From assembly GCF_038632915.1 (NCBI RefSeq), contig NZ_CP152050.1:2015001-2079000 (forward strand): a stretch of 64,000 bases of DNA, in the 5' to 3' direction. Both the position numbers and the translations under genes were made by a program. Shown here piece after piece: positions 9,122 to 18,425 of the stretch; the first letter of the stretch is position 1, and the number at the start of each line of letters is the position of its first letter. The notes under the pieces are model-generated. The model saw nothing but the letters and a program-made list of their open reading frames with translations, was not told the origin of the DNA and ran no database searches. This DNA is from Paenisporosarcina sp. FSL H8-0542. GTDB lineage: Bacteria > Bacillota > Bacilli > Bacillales_A > Planococcaceae.

Positions 9122-9674
9122 AAGATTTGGATGATTCTTTCATCCCTTGTAGCAATTTAGACAATTCAAAAAATCGTTCTTTATCATTGGCGTCCAAAGC
9201 TTCATCAATTTGTTTCAATATATGTTCTTCTCTAAATGAATTCATGCTGACTTTAAGCACTTCTTCAGCTATAAGACGATCTTTGTCGTTAATATGCAGG
9301 TATTTCGGCATAAATGGATTTTCTTCCAAAACCGCCAAATACTCTGAACTTGGTGGTACATTTGGAAAATTCAACTGAATAAACATGTCTTCATTTGGAT
9401 TTAAACGTAAGTCGTGAAATGATTTCTCGGCATCTGCAGTCATTAAATTTCCTTTGTAAAAGCGAAAAGGCACGCCATTCGACTCTGTAACAGACATAAC
9501 CATCGCTCTTGGGCAGTAATGTGCTTCTTCTACAAAATGTACTTTTTGGAGTAAATCATCATGACTTAACAAATAATTGAGGATCCATACGCATTCTCGT
9601 CGTTTCATTTGATATCGTTTCAAAAACCAACGCACAAATTCTTTCTTTTCCATCACAGAAACAGATGCGGTCAT
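9120..9674 (-). CDS. ypiB: UPF0302 protein YpiB with IDEAL domain
   Basis: A 184-residue UPF0302 protein. The first two thirds contain the [13 protein letters not shown] and PRAMVMSV blocks of the family; the C-terminus (about 155-178), [17 protein letters not shown], is an IDEAL motif, a short helical module shared by several Firmicute proteins. The ATG at 9674 follows AAAGGAGG by six bases; the longer frame to 9704 is not supported. It is the last gene of the aroC-to-ypiB run, 13 bases after ypiA. Molecular function is unknown. Confidence 0.87.
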   Translation of the reverse strand: MTASVSVMEKKEFVRWFLKRYQMKRRECVWILNYLLSHDDLLQKVHFVEEAHYCPRAMVMSVTESNGVPFRFYKGNLMTADAEKSFHDLRLNPNEDMFIQLNFPNVPPSSEYLAVLEENPFMPKYLHINDKDRLIAEEVLKVSMNSFREEHILKQIDEALDANDKERFFELSKLLQGMKESSKS

Positions 9675-9687
9675 ACTACTCCTCCTT

Positions 9688-10947
9688 TCACGACAATGAT
9701 TCAATCAGGTCTTGCCATCTTTCTTCATGAGGTTGTAAAAGAACTAATTGTCTACCTATTTCTAGGGCTTCATCACGTTTTCCTTCTTCCAGCAGAAAAT
9801 AAACGTATTTTTCCATGAACAACGGGTCTTCCTTATGATCAGTATATGCCAAAGAATAAAAATCGTATGCACGTTCAAAATTTTCTTCTTTCGCATAGGC
9901 ATCAGCCGCAAATGGGTATAACGCGGACCAATCATCTTGATTATTTGAAATGATCTCAATCAATTCAATGACATCCTGATCGCGTTCTTCTGCGTGTAAA
10001 TATGACACTAGAGTCAACGTCGCTTCCATATATTCTGGGTCCAGTGCGATTGCCTGACGCAAATGCTGTTCAGCTTCTATCACTTTACCTAGTTTCAAGG
10101 CCATTTTGCCGGCAAATAAATACAATTCCTTATCATATTCATCACGACTTAATCCTTCAAGAATTGCCTGGTATGCTTGTTCATGGTCTTCTAGCATGCT
10201 ATAGGCTTGCGACAGGAGCAAGTGTGCAGAGAAATAGTCTGGGTCCAATGTCTTTACTTCGTTCAGTTTACGAACTGATAAATCATACTGCCCCGCTTGG
10301 AATGCGGCATAAGCATAACCAAAAAGCAAATCTGGCGTAACATGGTTTGATAGTGATTCTTCGTAAAAAGGAATGGCATCTTCATATGCCGCTCCAGCAC
10401 TGTAAACTTCAGCTAAACGTTCGGATAAACGTACCCCGGCAATTTCATCTGTTGTGGTTTTTAAGTTTTCATATAGTCGTGCAGCTTCGAGATACTTTCC
10501 TGTTTCAAGTAAAAGTTCCGCTTTGGCAAAAATCAATAAAGGCTCTCCCGGCAATAGTGCTAGTGCTTGGTTGATTTTTTGCTCTGCCGATTCGTAAAAC
10601 CCTTGCATTTGATAATAATCAGCTAGACTCAGTAATGCTTGTGGATATTCTTCCTCATGCCCTTCAATGCTTGTCAGCAAAAGTAAGGCTTCATCTTCTT
10701 CGTCAATTTCCATGAGTATCTGTGCTCTATCAATCTTGATCTGCGCTTCATTAGGAAACAAAAACTGAAGGTGTTCCAGTATTTGTTCACCTTCTTTTAA
10801 ATATCCAGCTTGAACTAGCATATTTGCAATCTCATATTGAGCATCTGGTTCCCCTGAAAGTTGCAATGTTTCGATTAAAGACTGTATGGTCTGCAAATCG
10901 CCCGCTTCAATCGCTTCAATAAATTGTTGACTTATTTCCATCTCCAT
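9688..10947 (-). CDS. ypiA: TPR-repeat protein YpiA
   Basis: About 419 residues made of tandem tetratricopeptide repeats through nearly the whole length; clear repeat units include [37 protein letters not shown] and [20 protein letters not shown]. Such proteins are scaffolds for protein contacts; no catalytic domain is present and the composition is strongly acidic. Codons GTG (10948-10950) and ATG (10945-10947) are adjacent and the ribosome binding site is poor, so the exact start is open. It lies between aroA and ypiB, as in B. subtilis. Function unknown. Confidence 0.85.
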   Translation of the reverse strand: MEMEISQQFIEAIEAGDLQTIQSLIETLQLSGEPDAQYEIANMLVQAGYLKEGEQILEHLQFLFPNEAQIKIDRAQILMEIDEEDEALLLLTSIEGHEEEYPQALLSLADYYQMQGFYESAEQKINQALALLPGEPLLIFAKAELLLETGKYLEAARLYENLKTTTDEIAGVRLSERLAEVYSAGAAYEDAIPFYEESLSNHVTPDLLFGYAYAAFQAGQYDLSVRKLNEVKTLDPDYFSAHLLLSQAYSMLEDHEQAYQAILEGLSRDEYDKELYLFAGKMALKLGKVIEAEQHLRQAIALDPEYMEATLTLVSYLHAEERDQDVIELIEIISNNQDDWSALYPFAADAYAKEENFERAYDFYSLAYTDHKEDPLFMEKYVYFLLEEGKRDEALEIGRQLVLLQPHEERWQDLIESLS

Positions 10948-11004
10948 CACCCGTTCTCTTTCTATTCATACCATATGCTACATCACGACTACCCCATTCA
11001 CAAG

Positions 11005-11031
11005 AAAAAACTCCCCGCTAGCGGAGAGTTT
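11005..11031 (-). terminator. Terminator after aroA
   Basis: AACTCTCCGC and GCGGGGAGTT (minus strand) form a ten-base stem with a two-base TA spacing, followed by six T. It would reduce readthrough from aroA into ypiA. Confidence 0.8.
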
Positions 11032-12325
11032 CACAAGTTGACACATTTCGCAAATGATCAAAGAAGTTGGGGTAAGATACGGAAATGCACGAAGCATGTT
11101 CAATTTCGATAGGTCCTGTCGAAATCACTGAAGCGATTGCGCCCATCATTCCGATGCGATGGTCTCCATAAGACTGTAGAACCCCTCCTGTAAGAGTAAC
11201 AGGACCATTTATGACCATTCCGTCTTCGGTAGCCTCGATATCGGCACCTAATTTCTTTAACTCATCTACAACTGCTGTAATGCGGTCTGTTTCTTTTACT
11301 TTTAATTCCTCTGCATCTTTAATCACCGTCGTACCCTGAGCTTGGGTCGCCAGTAATGCAATGATTGGAATTTCATCAATCAAGCGGGGAATTAACTCTC
11401 CGCCGATTTCAATGCCTTTGAGCTGTGAAGATTGTATCGACAGACGTCCTATTGGCTCTTCATCCCCGCCGTTTTCCAATTCAATATCCAACTTGGCTCC
11501 CATTTGTTGCAACACATCGAGAATGCCGGTGCGTGTTGGATTTAAACCGACATGTTCCAAGTGGATGCTACTGTCTTTCGCAATTGCTCCTGCCACCAAA
11601 AAGAATGCAGCTGAGGATATATCTCCTGGCACTTCAATATGTGTTGCAGAAAGCTTTTGACCACCCTGGAGTTGAATGACTCCATCCTGACAAGTGATGT
11701 CAGCACCAAATTGGCGTAACATACGCTCGGTATGGTCTCGTGAAACTTCTGATTCCCGTACTGTCGTTACACCATTCGCTTGAAGACCAGCAAGAAGGAT
11801 GGCTGATTTTACTTGCGCGCTGGCAACAGGCATAGTGTAGTCTATTGCAGTCAAATCAGTGCCTTGTATTGCAAGTGGAGTGAACTGCCCCCCACTTCTG
11901 CCAGAGATTTGTGCACCCATTTGCCTTAAAGGTTCGATTACACGCTTCATCGGTCTTTTAGCGATTGATTCATCCCCTACAAGAACGCTGTGAACGTTAG
12001 ATCCGGCTAATATTCCAAGCATTAAACGAGTAGTTGTCCCAGAATTTCCTGTGTCCAAAATTTCAGAAGGTTCTTTCCAACTTTCCATCCCATCGCTCGT
12101 AATCGTAACCTGATTGCCATTCACTTGAATATCGACACCTAATTTTTGAAAACAGGAAATTGTACTTAAACAATCATCTCCAAGCAAAAAACCATTAACC
12201 GTTGTTTTACCTTTTGCCATTGCCCCGAACATGATAGAGCGATGAGAAATTGATTTGTCTCCAGGAACTCTAACTGTTCCACGAAGGGCTACTTGCTCTG
12301 CTTGTAATTTTATGGAGTCCTTCAA
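11018..12325 (-). CDS. aroA: 3-phosphoshikimate 1-carboxyvinyltransferase (EPSP synthase), class II
   Basis: Transfers enolpyruvyl from PEP to shikimate-3-phosphate, the sixth step to chorismate; about 435 residues. The class II signatures are all visible: GDKSISHRS near the N-terminus, [26 protein letters not shown] (RxHxE) and NPTR. Class II enzymes are the type that tolerates glyphosate. Start is uncertain: AAGGA is only one base from the GTG at 12334, but about ten bases from the in-frame TTG at 12325, which I used. A repeat element of about 140 bases lies between tyrA and this gene. Named aroE in B. subtilis. Confidence 0.94.
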   Translation of the reverse strand: MKDSIKLQAEQVALRGTVRVPGDKSISHRSIMFGAMAKGKTTVNGFLLGDDCLSTISCFQKLGVDIQVNGNQVTITSDGMESWKEPSEILDTGNSGTTTRLMLGILAGSNVHSVLVGDESIAKRPMKRVIEPLRQMGAQISGRSGGQFTPLAIQGTDLTAIDYTMPVASAQVKSAILLAGLQANGVTTVRESEVSRDHTERMLRQFGADITCQDGVIQLQGGQKLSATHIEVPGDISSAAFFLVAGAIAKDSSIHLEHVGLNPTRTGILDVLQQMGAKLDIELENGGDEEPIGRLSIQSSQLKGIEIGGELIPRLIDEIPIIALLATQAQGTTVIKDAEELKVKETDRITAVVDELKKLGADIEATEDGMVINGPVTLTGGVLQSYGDHRIGMMGAIASVISTGPIEIEHASCISVSYPNFFDHLRNVSTCETLR

Positions 12326-12420
12326 TCCATTCACATCCTTATATTCTTATTGGATAATAATTGCTCAGTATAAATTCATCTTTTTTCTTCGCAGATTTGA
12401 GAAGCTATACTCTCTCTTTA

Positions 12421-12560
12421 TAGACTATCTTAAACGATTTAGTTAATCGTACATTTGCGTAAGCGTTGGTCTCATGCTTAACGCTCATGTGGGTGACCAA
12501 CATCATGTTGGCCCGAGGAGGCTTGCCATTCGTCCGCGGAAAGAGAGCAGACTCACTCTA
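12421..12560. repeat. Structured intergenic repeat between tyrA and aroA
   Basis: Holds two blocks seen again elsewhere in the window: ATCGTACATTTGCG (12446-12459; also 17711 and, with one change, 42511) and GAGGAGGCTTGCC...TCCGCGGAAAG (12515-12543; also 17642 and, inverted, 31860). Between them GTTGGTC...GACCAAC and CCAACAT/ATGTTGG can pair. The right block runs into the tyrA stop codon. Confidence 0.7.
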
Positions 12561-13658
12561 TGATATATACGTTTCGTAGATTGTTTCATTTGCGATACAA
12601 CCGCCCGCTTTATTTCGGTCTTCGATTGTCTGAAAGCTGATGACCAAAATCCCAAAAACATCTTCCCTCGTTTCAACAATTCGCAAGTTTGTAATGCTGA
12701 TCATGTGTTTTGCCAGTAGTCCTGTTATTTCAGAAATGACACCAGGATAATCAGGAACATCCACATACAGATCAAATACAGAATACATGGCGCCTTGTGA
12801 AGTAATCGGCAATTCATCTCTGACGTATTTGGCTCTTGAAAAGTAGTGCTCTATATTTGAAGGTTCCGCTTGCATAAGCAACGTTTTTACTGTGTCCATT
12901 TCTTTTTGCCATTTTGTCAATTGATTGACCAATTCGATTCGATTTTGAATGGTTATATCTCTCCACATCACAGGATTCGATGAAGCAATCCGTGTGATAT
13001 CCCGAAAACCACCTGCTGCCAATTGGCGAGTGAAGGGAAATTCTTCATTCTCACTGGATAATTGGTGAACCAAGGACGCAGCGACCAAATGTGGAAAATG
13101 ACTGACTACAGCGGTCATATGATCGTGTTCAGACGCAGAGACTCGGAGAATCTTCCCCTTTGTCGGTTGCAACAACATTTCAAGGGTATGAATTTTTTCT
13201 TCATCTTCCTGTTCCAATGGAGTAAGCATGTAGTAGGCATTTTCAAATAAATGAGCCTTCGCTGCTTCAACACCACTTTTGTGTGAACCGGCCATTGGAT
13301 GTCCGCCAATAAATGTAAGGTCAAGTTTTTTAAGTGATTTTGCTTTTTCCATGATGATTTTCTTTGTACTGCCGGTATCTGTAAGGATGACACCTTTTTT
13401 AAGCTGCCAATGCTGTGCTTCGTTCATTAACTGAAGCGTGGCATTGACTGGAGTCGCAAATACAATGATATCTGCCATTCTTGCAGAATCTTTTATACTG
13501 AGTGCCATGTCATGAATGACACCTAATTTTTTGGCTTTACGAACGGTGTGTGAGTCCGAATCAAAGCCAATTACTTTCACTTCAGGATTCTTTTGAATGG
13601 CCAATGCCAATGAACCACCAATTAAACCCAGACCTACGATTAGAACATGCGTTGTCAT
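12558..13658 (-). CDS. tyrA: Prephenate dehydrogenase
   Basis: NAD-dependent oxidative decarboxylation of prephenate for tyrosine synthesis, 366 residues. The N-terminal Rossmann motif GLGLIGGS is at 9-16, then FATPV, DTGSTK and GGHPMAGSHKSG, all typical of TyrA. An ACT regulatory domain occupies about 290-360 (VDVPDYPGVISEITGLL). The start overlaps the hisC stop as ATGA, so translation is coupled. The 3' end adjoins a repeat element. Confidence 0.95.
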   Translation of the reverse strand: MTTHVLIVGLGLIGGSLALAIQKNPEVKVIGFDSDSHTVRKAKKLGVIHDMALSIKDSARMADIIVFATPVNATLQLMNEAQHWQLKKGVILTDTGSTKKIIMEKAKSLKKLDLTFIGGHPMAGSHKSGVEAAKAHLFENAYYMLTPLEQEDEEKIHTLEMLLQPTKGKILRVSASEHDHMTAVVSHFPHLVAASLVHQLSSENEEFPFTRQLAAGGFRDITRIASSNPVMWRDITIQNRIELVNQLTKWQKEMDTVKTLLMQAEPSNIEHYFSRAKYVRDELPITSQGAMYSVFDLYVDVPDYPGVISEITGLLAKHMISITNLRIVETREDVFGILVISFQTIEDRNKAGGCIANETIYETYIS

Positions 13659-14755
13659 GCAAATACCTCTAATTCTTTTAAAACATCCGCCAACGCTTTT
13701 AAGAATGCATCATTTTGTTGAGTCGTACCTATAGTGATTCGAATATATCCCGGTGTTCCAAGTGCATTTCCACTACGGATAATAAAGCCTTTTTTAAGGA
13801 GACCTTCAAATACTGTATCGGCGTCAGCTTTTACTTGAAGAAGTACAAAGTTTCCTTGAGTGGGATACATATGTAGGTCATGTTTTGTGGCATATTCATT
13901 AAATTGCTGTTTTCCTAATTCGTTTTTGATAATACATTCCTTAAGAAATGCCGTATCTTGAAGTGCCGTCAATGCAGCGCCTTGACTGATTACTGTATTG
14001 TTGAATGGTTCACGGACCGGATCCAGACGAGCAATCAGTTCCTTTTGTGCCACTGCATAACCGACTCGAAAACCTGCAAGTCCATATGCTTTCGAAAACG
14101 TTCGCAAAATAATGACATTGCCATGATCTTTTAAGAGATCAACGGATTCTTTGTATGCGGGGTCAGTTACGAATTCGTAATAGGCTTCGTCAACCACTAT
14201 AAGTACTTCTTCGGGAACTTTTTGAATGAATTGTTCCATCTGCTGATGATTGATTAGCGTACCTGTCGGATTATTTGGAGAACACAACCAAACGATTGCT
14301 GTTTTTTCATCGATTTGGCGAGCCATTTCTTCCAAGTCATGAGCCCCGTCTTTCAATTGAACTTCACGAACCTCTGCACCCTCAATCACCGCATTATGTC
14401 GATATTGTGGGAAAGTAGGAATTGCCATGACAGTATTAACTCCTGGCTGAAGCAAAGCACGAGAAATCATCATGATAATTTCATCCGATCCATTTCCAAA
14501 TAACAATTGTTCTTCTGCCACACCTACCGTTTCTGCCAAAGCATGACGTAAACCACTTGCGTATCCATCTGGATAAATGGCATGATTTATCGCTTGGTTT
14601 TCCAGGAATTCACGGACTTTTGGAGATGTTCCAAAAGGGTTTTCATTCGAAGCGAGCTTCACGATATGATCTAAGCCATAGATCTTTTTCACTTCATCGA
14701 TTGAACGTCCTGGTTGATATGGTTTCATCCCTGTTAATTGGTTTTTCCACTTCAT
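13655..14755 (-). CDS. hisC: Histidinol-phosphate / aromatic aminotransferase
   Basis: PLP-dependent class I/II aminotransferase of 366 residues. LASNENPFG near residue 35 and SKAYGLAGFRVGY with the PLP lysine (about K222) are typical of HisC. In the Bacillus supraoperon HisC serves both histidine and tyrosine/phenylalanine synthesis. Two ATGs compete at 14761 and 14755; the second has the better spacing to AGAGG and aligns with the usual N-terminus. Only 20 bases separate it from aroH; in B. subtilis the six trp genes lie in that gap. Confidence 0.93.
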   Translation of the reverse strand: MKWKNQLTGMKPYQPGRSIDEVKKIYGLDHIVKLASNENPFGTSPKVREFLENQAINHAIYPDGYASGLRHALAETVGVAEEQLLFGNGSDEIIMMISRALLQPGVNTVMAIPTFPQYRHNAVIEGAEVREVQLKDGAHDLEEMARQIDEKTAIVWLCSPNNPTGTLINHQQMEQFIQKVPEEVLIVVDEAYYEFVTDPAYKESVDLLKDHGNVIILRTFSKAYGLAGFRVGYAVAQKELIARLDPVREPFNNTVISQGAALTALQDTAFLKECIIKNELGKQQFNEYATKHDLHMYPTQGNFVLLQVKADADTVFEGLLKKGFIIRSGNALGTPGYIRITIGTTQQNDAFLKALADVLKELEVFA

Positions 14756-14775
14756 CGTCATTCGCCTCTACCTTC

Positions 14776-15147
14776 TTACTTATTGTTTGTTATTAAATCA
14801 GGTCGTAATTTAACTGCATCGTTCATGTATACATGATGAATATCGCGTTGCGATTTTTCCGTATTTACGTGCATCAATACACGTATACACAATGGCATCG
14901 CGCCTGGTACATCCATTTCATGGGTACACATAACAGGTACGTATGTCCATTCAGGAATACTTCGGACAGCTTTGGCAGGAAATGCAGAAGCTATATCAGT
15001 TGTCGTTGAAACCACGACAGATGCAACATCCTCAGGACTGATTTGGTTTTCTCTAGCCATTGTCAAAACAAGCTTCTCTGTCTCAATTAAAATATGAGAT
15101 GTCGAATCTTCTGGTATGGTGGTCGCTCCTCGAATACCACGAATCAT
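14776..15147 (-). CDS. aroH: Monofunctional chorismate mutase, AroH type
   Basis: Converts chorismate to prephenate; 123 residues, the AroH (trimeric, non-AroQ) fold. MIRGIRGATTI at the start holds the conserved arginine, and VVVSTTTDI, CTHEMDVPG and RVLMHVNT are family blocks. It overlaps aroB by four bases (ATGA). Placement directly between aroB and hisC supplies prephenate to TyrA encoded next. Confidence 0.96.
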   Translation of the reverse strand: MIRGIRGATTIPEDSTSHILIETEKLVLTMARENQISPEDVASVVVSTTTDIASAFPAKAVRSIPEWTYVPVMCTHEMDVPGAMPLCIRVLMHVNTEKSQRDIHHVYMNDAVKLRPDLITNNK

Positions 15148-16250
15148 TTATGTACCTCCTTACTCCATTTTCGTAATTGTTCATGTGCCCGTACTACTTC
15201 TTCAACGGGGACAATTTTCATACATGGTTTTCCGATTTGTTCGAGTAGAACAAAATGAAGATCACCAAAAGAAGCCTTTTTATCACGTTTCATATAAGGA
15301 ATGAGTTGATCGATTTCCTGCTTTAAAACAGGTTCAAATGAATACCCAAAAGCGTTCAAAGCATTAAAAAGCTTTTTGGCTGTTCCTTCTTTGAGCGACA
15401 TTAGTTTTTCACTTAACTGAAGTGAAATCACAAGTCCAATTGCAACGGATTCCCCGTGCGTTATATTTCCGTATCCAACTGACGCTTCAATTGCGTGTCC
15501 ATAAGTATGTCCTAAATTCAGATATTTCCTTACGGATTGCTCAAACTCATCCGCTTTCACTATATCAGCCTTTACTTGAATGCCTTTAACCAAAAAAGAT
15601 AACTTCTGTTCTTCTGATATATTTTCAAGAGATTGATAAGAAAGCAAATCTTCCAACCAATTCTTATCCGAGATTAGAGCATGTTTTATTACTTCAGCCA
15701 TCCCTGATAATACTTGTTGATTAGGCAACGTGGCTAATGTCGAAATATCAAAAATGACAGCTTCAGGCTGATAAAACGAGCCGATCATATTTTTCCCTTG
15801 CGGATGATTGACTGCCGTTTTCCCTCCAACTGCACTATCATGAGCTAAAATAGTTGTCGGTAATTGTATAAAAGGAATCCCTCGCATGAATGTAGAGGCA
15901 ACAAAACCTACTACATCACCGCATGCTCCACCGCCAAAAGCGAAAAGAATTGATTTTCTGGTACACCCTTTTTCGAGCAAAAACGACTGACATGCCATAA
16001 AGGTCTCCATAGATTTACTGGATTCCCCTGCAGGCAACCGACATATATGAACGGATGTATCCAAAAACGATTGGAGAGGTTTCAGCAATTTGTCCAAATG
16101 CAGATTGGCAACTGCTTCGTCGACAAAGATCACCACATGATCTGCATGTTTAATTTGCTTTTCATATAAAGCCAATGCAGGCTCGTATATGAATGAACCT
16201 ACATGAACTTTGTATGATTTGCTTTCCGTGTCGATTGAAATAGTATGCAT
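15144..16250 (-). CDS. aroB: 3-dehydroquinate synthase
   Basis: NAD- and metal-dependent cyclisation of DAHP, the second shikimate step; 368 residues. The glycine-rich GGGACGDVVGF at about 103-113, the FIQLPTTILAHDSAVGGKTAVN block, and the metal-site GHTYGHAIE are all present. It starts three bases after the aroC stop and ends in a four-base overlap with aroH. Confidence 0.96.
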   Translation of the reverse strand: MHTISIDTESKSYKVHVGSFIYEPALALYEKQIKHADHVVIFVDEAVANLHLDKLLKPLQSFLDTSVHICRLPAGESSKSMETFMACQSFLLEKGCTRKSILFAFGGGACGDVVGFVASTFMRGIPFIQLPTTILAHDSAVGGKTAVNHPQGKNMIGSFYQPEAVIFDISTLATLPNQQVLSGMAEVIKHALISDKNWLEDLLSYQSLENISEEQKLSFLVKGIQVKADIVKADEFEQSVRKYLNLGHTYGHAIEASVGYGNITHGESVAIGLVISLQLSEKLMSLKEGTAKKLFNALNAFGYSFEPVLKQEIDQLIPYMKRDKKASFGDLHFVLLEQIGKPCMKIVPVEEVVRAHEQLRKWSKEVHK

Positions 16251-16253
16251 TCT

Positions 16254-17435
16254 TTAGAACTCCTTTGTATAGGCACGGTGCTGGTTGATTGAATTGAGAA
16301 GTTGTGGCATTTGATCACTATGGAATTGTTCCAAAATGGCATTGGCAATTTCCCACGCTACGACATGCTCTGCAACAACAGAGGCTGCAGGTACAGCACA
16401 ACTATCTGAACGTTCTATACTAGCTTTAAATGGTTCTTTCGTAGATATATCGACACTTTGAAGAGGTTTATATAGAGTTGGAATGGGTTTCATTACACCT
16501 CGGACGACAATTGGCATTCCAGTGGACATGCCACCTTCCAGTCCTCCTAGTCGATTTGTTGTTCTGGTATACCCTTGTTCCTCATTCCAAACAATTTCGT
16601 CATGTACTTGACTGCCTGGTTTACGAGCCATTTCAAATCCTAATCCAACTTCAACACCTTTGAATGCATTAATGCTCATTACTGCCATTGCAAGTTTGGC
16701 ATCGAGTTTACGGTCATAGTGAACATAGCTTCCTATTCCAGCTGGCATACCCTCCACAATGACTTCCACAACTCCACCGATCGAATCGCCGTTTTCTTTT
16801 GCTTCATCAATTGCTTTGACCATTAATTCTGAGGCCTGTGGGTCCAAGCAATAAACAGGATCCGCTTCAATGATTTCACGAATTTGCTTTACATCAAGAC
16901 CTTCCCAAGCGGATGGATCTGCTTTTATGCCACCGATTTCTGTCACGTGCGAAACAATGTTGATCCCCAATTCCGAAAGTAACTGTTTTGCCACTGCACC
17001 AACAGCCACACGAACAGTCGTTTCTCGCGCGGAAGAACGTTCCAAAACGTTTCTTAAATCTGAATGACCATATTTCATGCCGCCGACTAAATCCGCATGC
17101 CCTGGTCGAGGACGCGTAATTTGTCGTTTGATATCTTCTGGGTTCAATCCTTCTTCCAATGGTTCAATTCCCATGACATGTGTCCAGTGCTTCCAATCGT
17201 CGTTTGTAACCACCAGAGCAACTGGTGAACCTAATGTCTTGCCGTGACGCACACCTGAAGTTATATCAACCGTATCGGTTTCAATTTGCATACGTCTGCC
17301 ACGTCCATGACCACCTTGTCTTCTTTTTAAATCCTTATTGATCATTTCTGCTGTAATGGTTAATTGTGCGGGTAATCCTTCTATAATGGCGGTCAATTGT
17401 GGACCGTGAGATTCTCCAGCTGTTAAATAACGCAT
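16254..17435 (-). CDS. aroC: Chorismate synthase
   Basis: FMN-dependent elimination yielding chorismate, the last common step of aromatic synthesis; 393 residues. The conserved GESHG is at 8-12, [12 protein letters not shown] near 40-51, and [15 protein letters not shown] near 130. Start ATG at 17435 follows GGGGGAAAG. It is the first gene of the aromatic supraoperon, preceded by its own promoter. In B. subtilis the gene is called aroF and cheR lies just upstream; here cheR is absent. Confidence 0.96.
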   Translation of the reverse strand: MRYLTAGESHGPQLTAIIEGLPAQLTITAEMINKDLKRRQGGHGRGRRMQIETDTVDITSGVRHGKTLGSPVALVVTNDDWKHWTHVMGIEPLEEGLNPEDIKRQITRPRPGHADLVGGMKYGHSDLRNVLERSSARETTVRVAVGAVAKQLLSELGINIVSHVTEIGGIKADPSAWEGLDVKQIREIIEADPVYCLDPQASELMVKAIDEAKENGDSIGGVVEVIVEGMPAGIGSYVHYDRKLDAKLAMAVMSINAFKGVEVGLGFEMARKPGSQVHDEIVWNEEQGYTRTTNRLGGLEGGMSTGMPIVVRGVMKPIPTLYKPLQSVDISTKEPFKASIERSDSCAVPAASVVAEHVVAWEIANAILEQFHSDQMPQLLNSINQHRAYTKEF

Positions 17436-17476
17436 AACACTTTCCCCCTTCAACTCGCTAAAGTATTTTAAGTAAC

Positions 17477-17485
17477 ACTATAACA
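17477..17485 (-). promoter_or_regulatory. Extended -10 promoter for the aroC operon
   Basis: TGTTATAGT on the minus strand (TG extension plus TATAGT) lies about 40 bases before the aroC start. No convincing -35 is visible, as is common for extended -10 promoters. Confidence 0.5.
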
Positions 17486-17521
17486 CAAACCGATTTCATT
17501 TTCATCGTTCTTGAAAATATT

Positions 17522-17550
17522 AAAAAAAAGTCCGAAAATTCCTTCGGACG
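17522..17550 (-). terminator. Hairpin terminator upstream of the aroC promoter
   Basis: GTCCGAA (17530-17536) and TTCGGAC (17543-17549) pair over a six-base loop, followed on the minus strand by a T-rich run of eight. It lies before the candidate aroC promoter, so it probably stops transcription coming through the repeat region. Confidence 0.75.
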
Positions 17551-17599
17551 ATTTTACTTACTATTTTCATTATAGGCTATTTTAAACTTAACTGTTATA

Positions 17600-17750
17600 T
17601 ATAGTCCATTTGTAATCGTTACCTTCACGCTCTTGTGGCTTGGAGGCTTGCCAGCTCGTCCACGGAAAGGGAGCCGATTCCCTCTCTCGTTTATAGATCA
17701 CCTTAAATTTATCGTACATTTGCGCTTGTTGCACATTTCAAGAATGAGCC
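17600..17750. repeat. Structured intergenic repeat between aroC and ndk
   Basis: Part of a 436-base gene-free stretch. Contains GGAGGCTTGCC...CACGGAAAG (17642-17669) and ATCGTACATTTGCG (17711-17724), the same two blocks as at 12.4-12.56 kb but in the opposite order. I see no ORF of useful length here; this is where cheR lies in B. subtilis. Confidence 0.65.
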
Positions 17751-17830
17751 TACAAGTATGAAAACAACTATTTATGTATGCAAATATTGTCATAGTTCCA
17801 TTATATCGCAAAGCTATATTTGCTTAAAAT

Positions 17831-17863
17831 AAAAAGCAGTCAAATGAAAAATCATTTGACTGC
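17831..17863 (-). terminator. Terminator after ndk
   Basis: GCAGTCAAATGA and TCATTTGACTGC form a perfect twelve-base stem with a four-base loop, followed by TTTTTATTTT on the minus strand. Confidence 0.9.
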
Positions 17864-17871
17864 TAAGTTAA

Positions 17872-18318
17872 TTAGTTTACCCAGTTGTTAGCGTCTTTTG
17901 AATAAGAAACTAGTTCTTCTTCTTTGAAGAATAAACCGATTTCACGAACAGCGCTATCTGCAGAGTCAGAACCGTGAATGATGTTTTTGCCAACAGTTAC
18001 TGCAAAATCGCCACGGATTGTTCCTGGAGCAGATTCTTTAGGGTTAGTAGCACCTACTAATAAACGAGAAGTAGCGATTACATTTTCGCCTTCCCAAACC
18101 ATTGCGAAAACTGGTCCAGAAGTAATGAAGTCTACCAATTCACCGAAGAACGGACGCTCTTTGTGCTCGCCGTAATGTTCGCCAGCAAGTTCAGGTGTGA
18201 TTTGCATTAATTTTGCTCCAACTAGTTGGAAGCCTTTGTTTTCGAAACGACCAACGATTTCACCGATTAGGTTACGTTGTACGCCATCAGGTTTTACCAT
18301 TAAGAAAGTTCTTTCCAT
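17872..18318 (-). CDS. ndk: Nucleoside diphosphate kinase
   Basis: Exchanges the terminal phosphate between NTPs and NDPs; 148 residues, the standard length. [15 protein letters not shown] opens the protein and the phospho-histidine is H115 in NIIHGSDS. The ATG at 18318 follows AAGGAG by nine bases; the longer frame to 18327 adds only three residues. It has a strong terminator. Next to the hepT-menG-hepS genes as in B. subtilis. Confidence 0.96.
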   Translation of the reverse strand: MERTFLMVKPDGVQRNLIGEIVGRFENKGFQLVGAKLMQITPELAGEHYGEHKERPFFGELVDFITSGPVFAMVWEGENVIATSRLLVGATNPKESAPGTIRGDFAVTVGKNIIHGSDSADSAVREIGLFFKEEELVSYSKDANNWVN

Positions 18319-18425
18319 AATTAACACTCCTTCAATTGTATGTTAGAGATTTATCCCCAAAATAGTTATGGATACATTATCCACCGTAAAAAATATTACC
18401 ATTGTCTCTTCGTTTGTTCAACACA

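Noticed and set aside
10002-10340. Plus-strand ORF opposite ypiA
   Set aside because: Antisense to a clear TPR gene with better coding evidence; no start signal.
17454-17871. T-box or TRAP-type leader before aroC
   Set aside because: No T-box consensus and no series of spaced G/UAG triplets; the hairpin at 17522-17550 lies before the likely promoter, so attenuation is unlikely.
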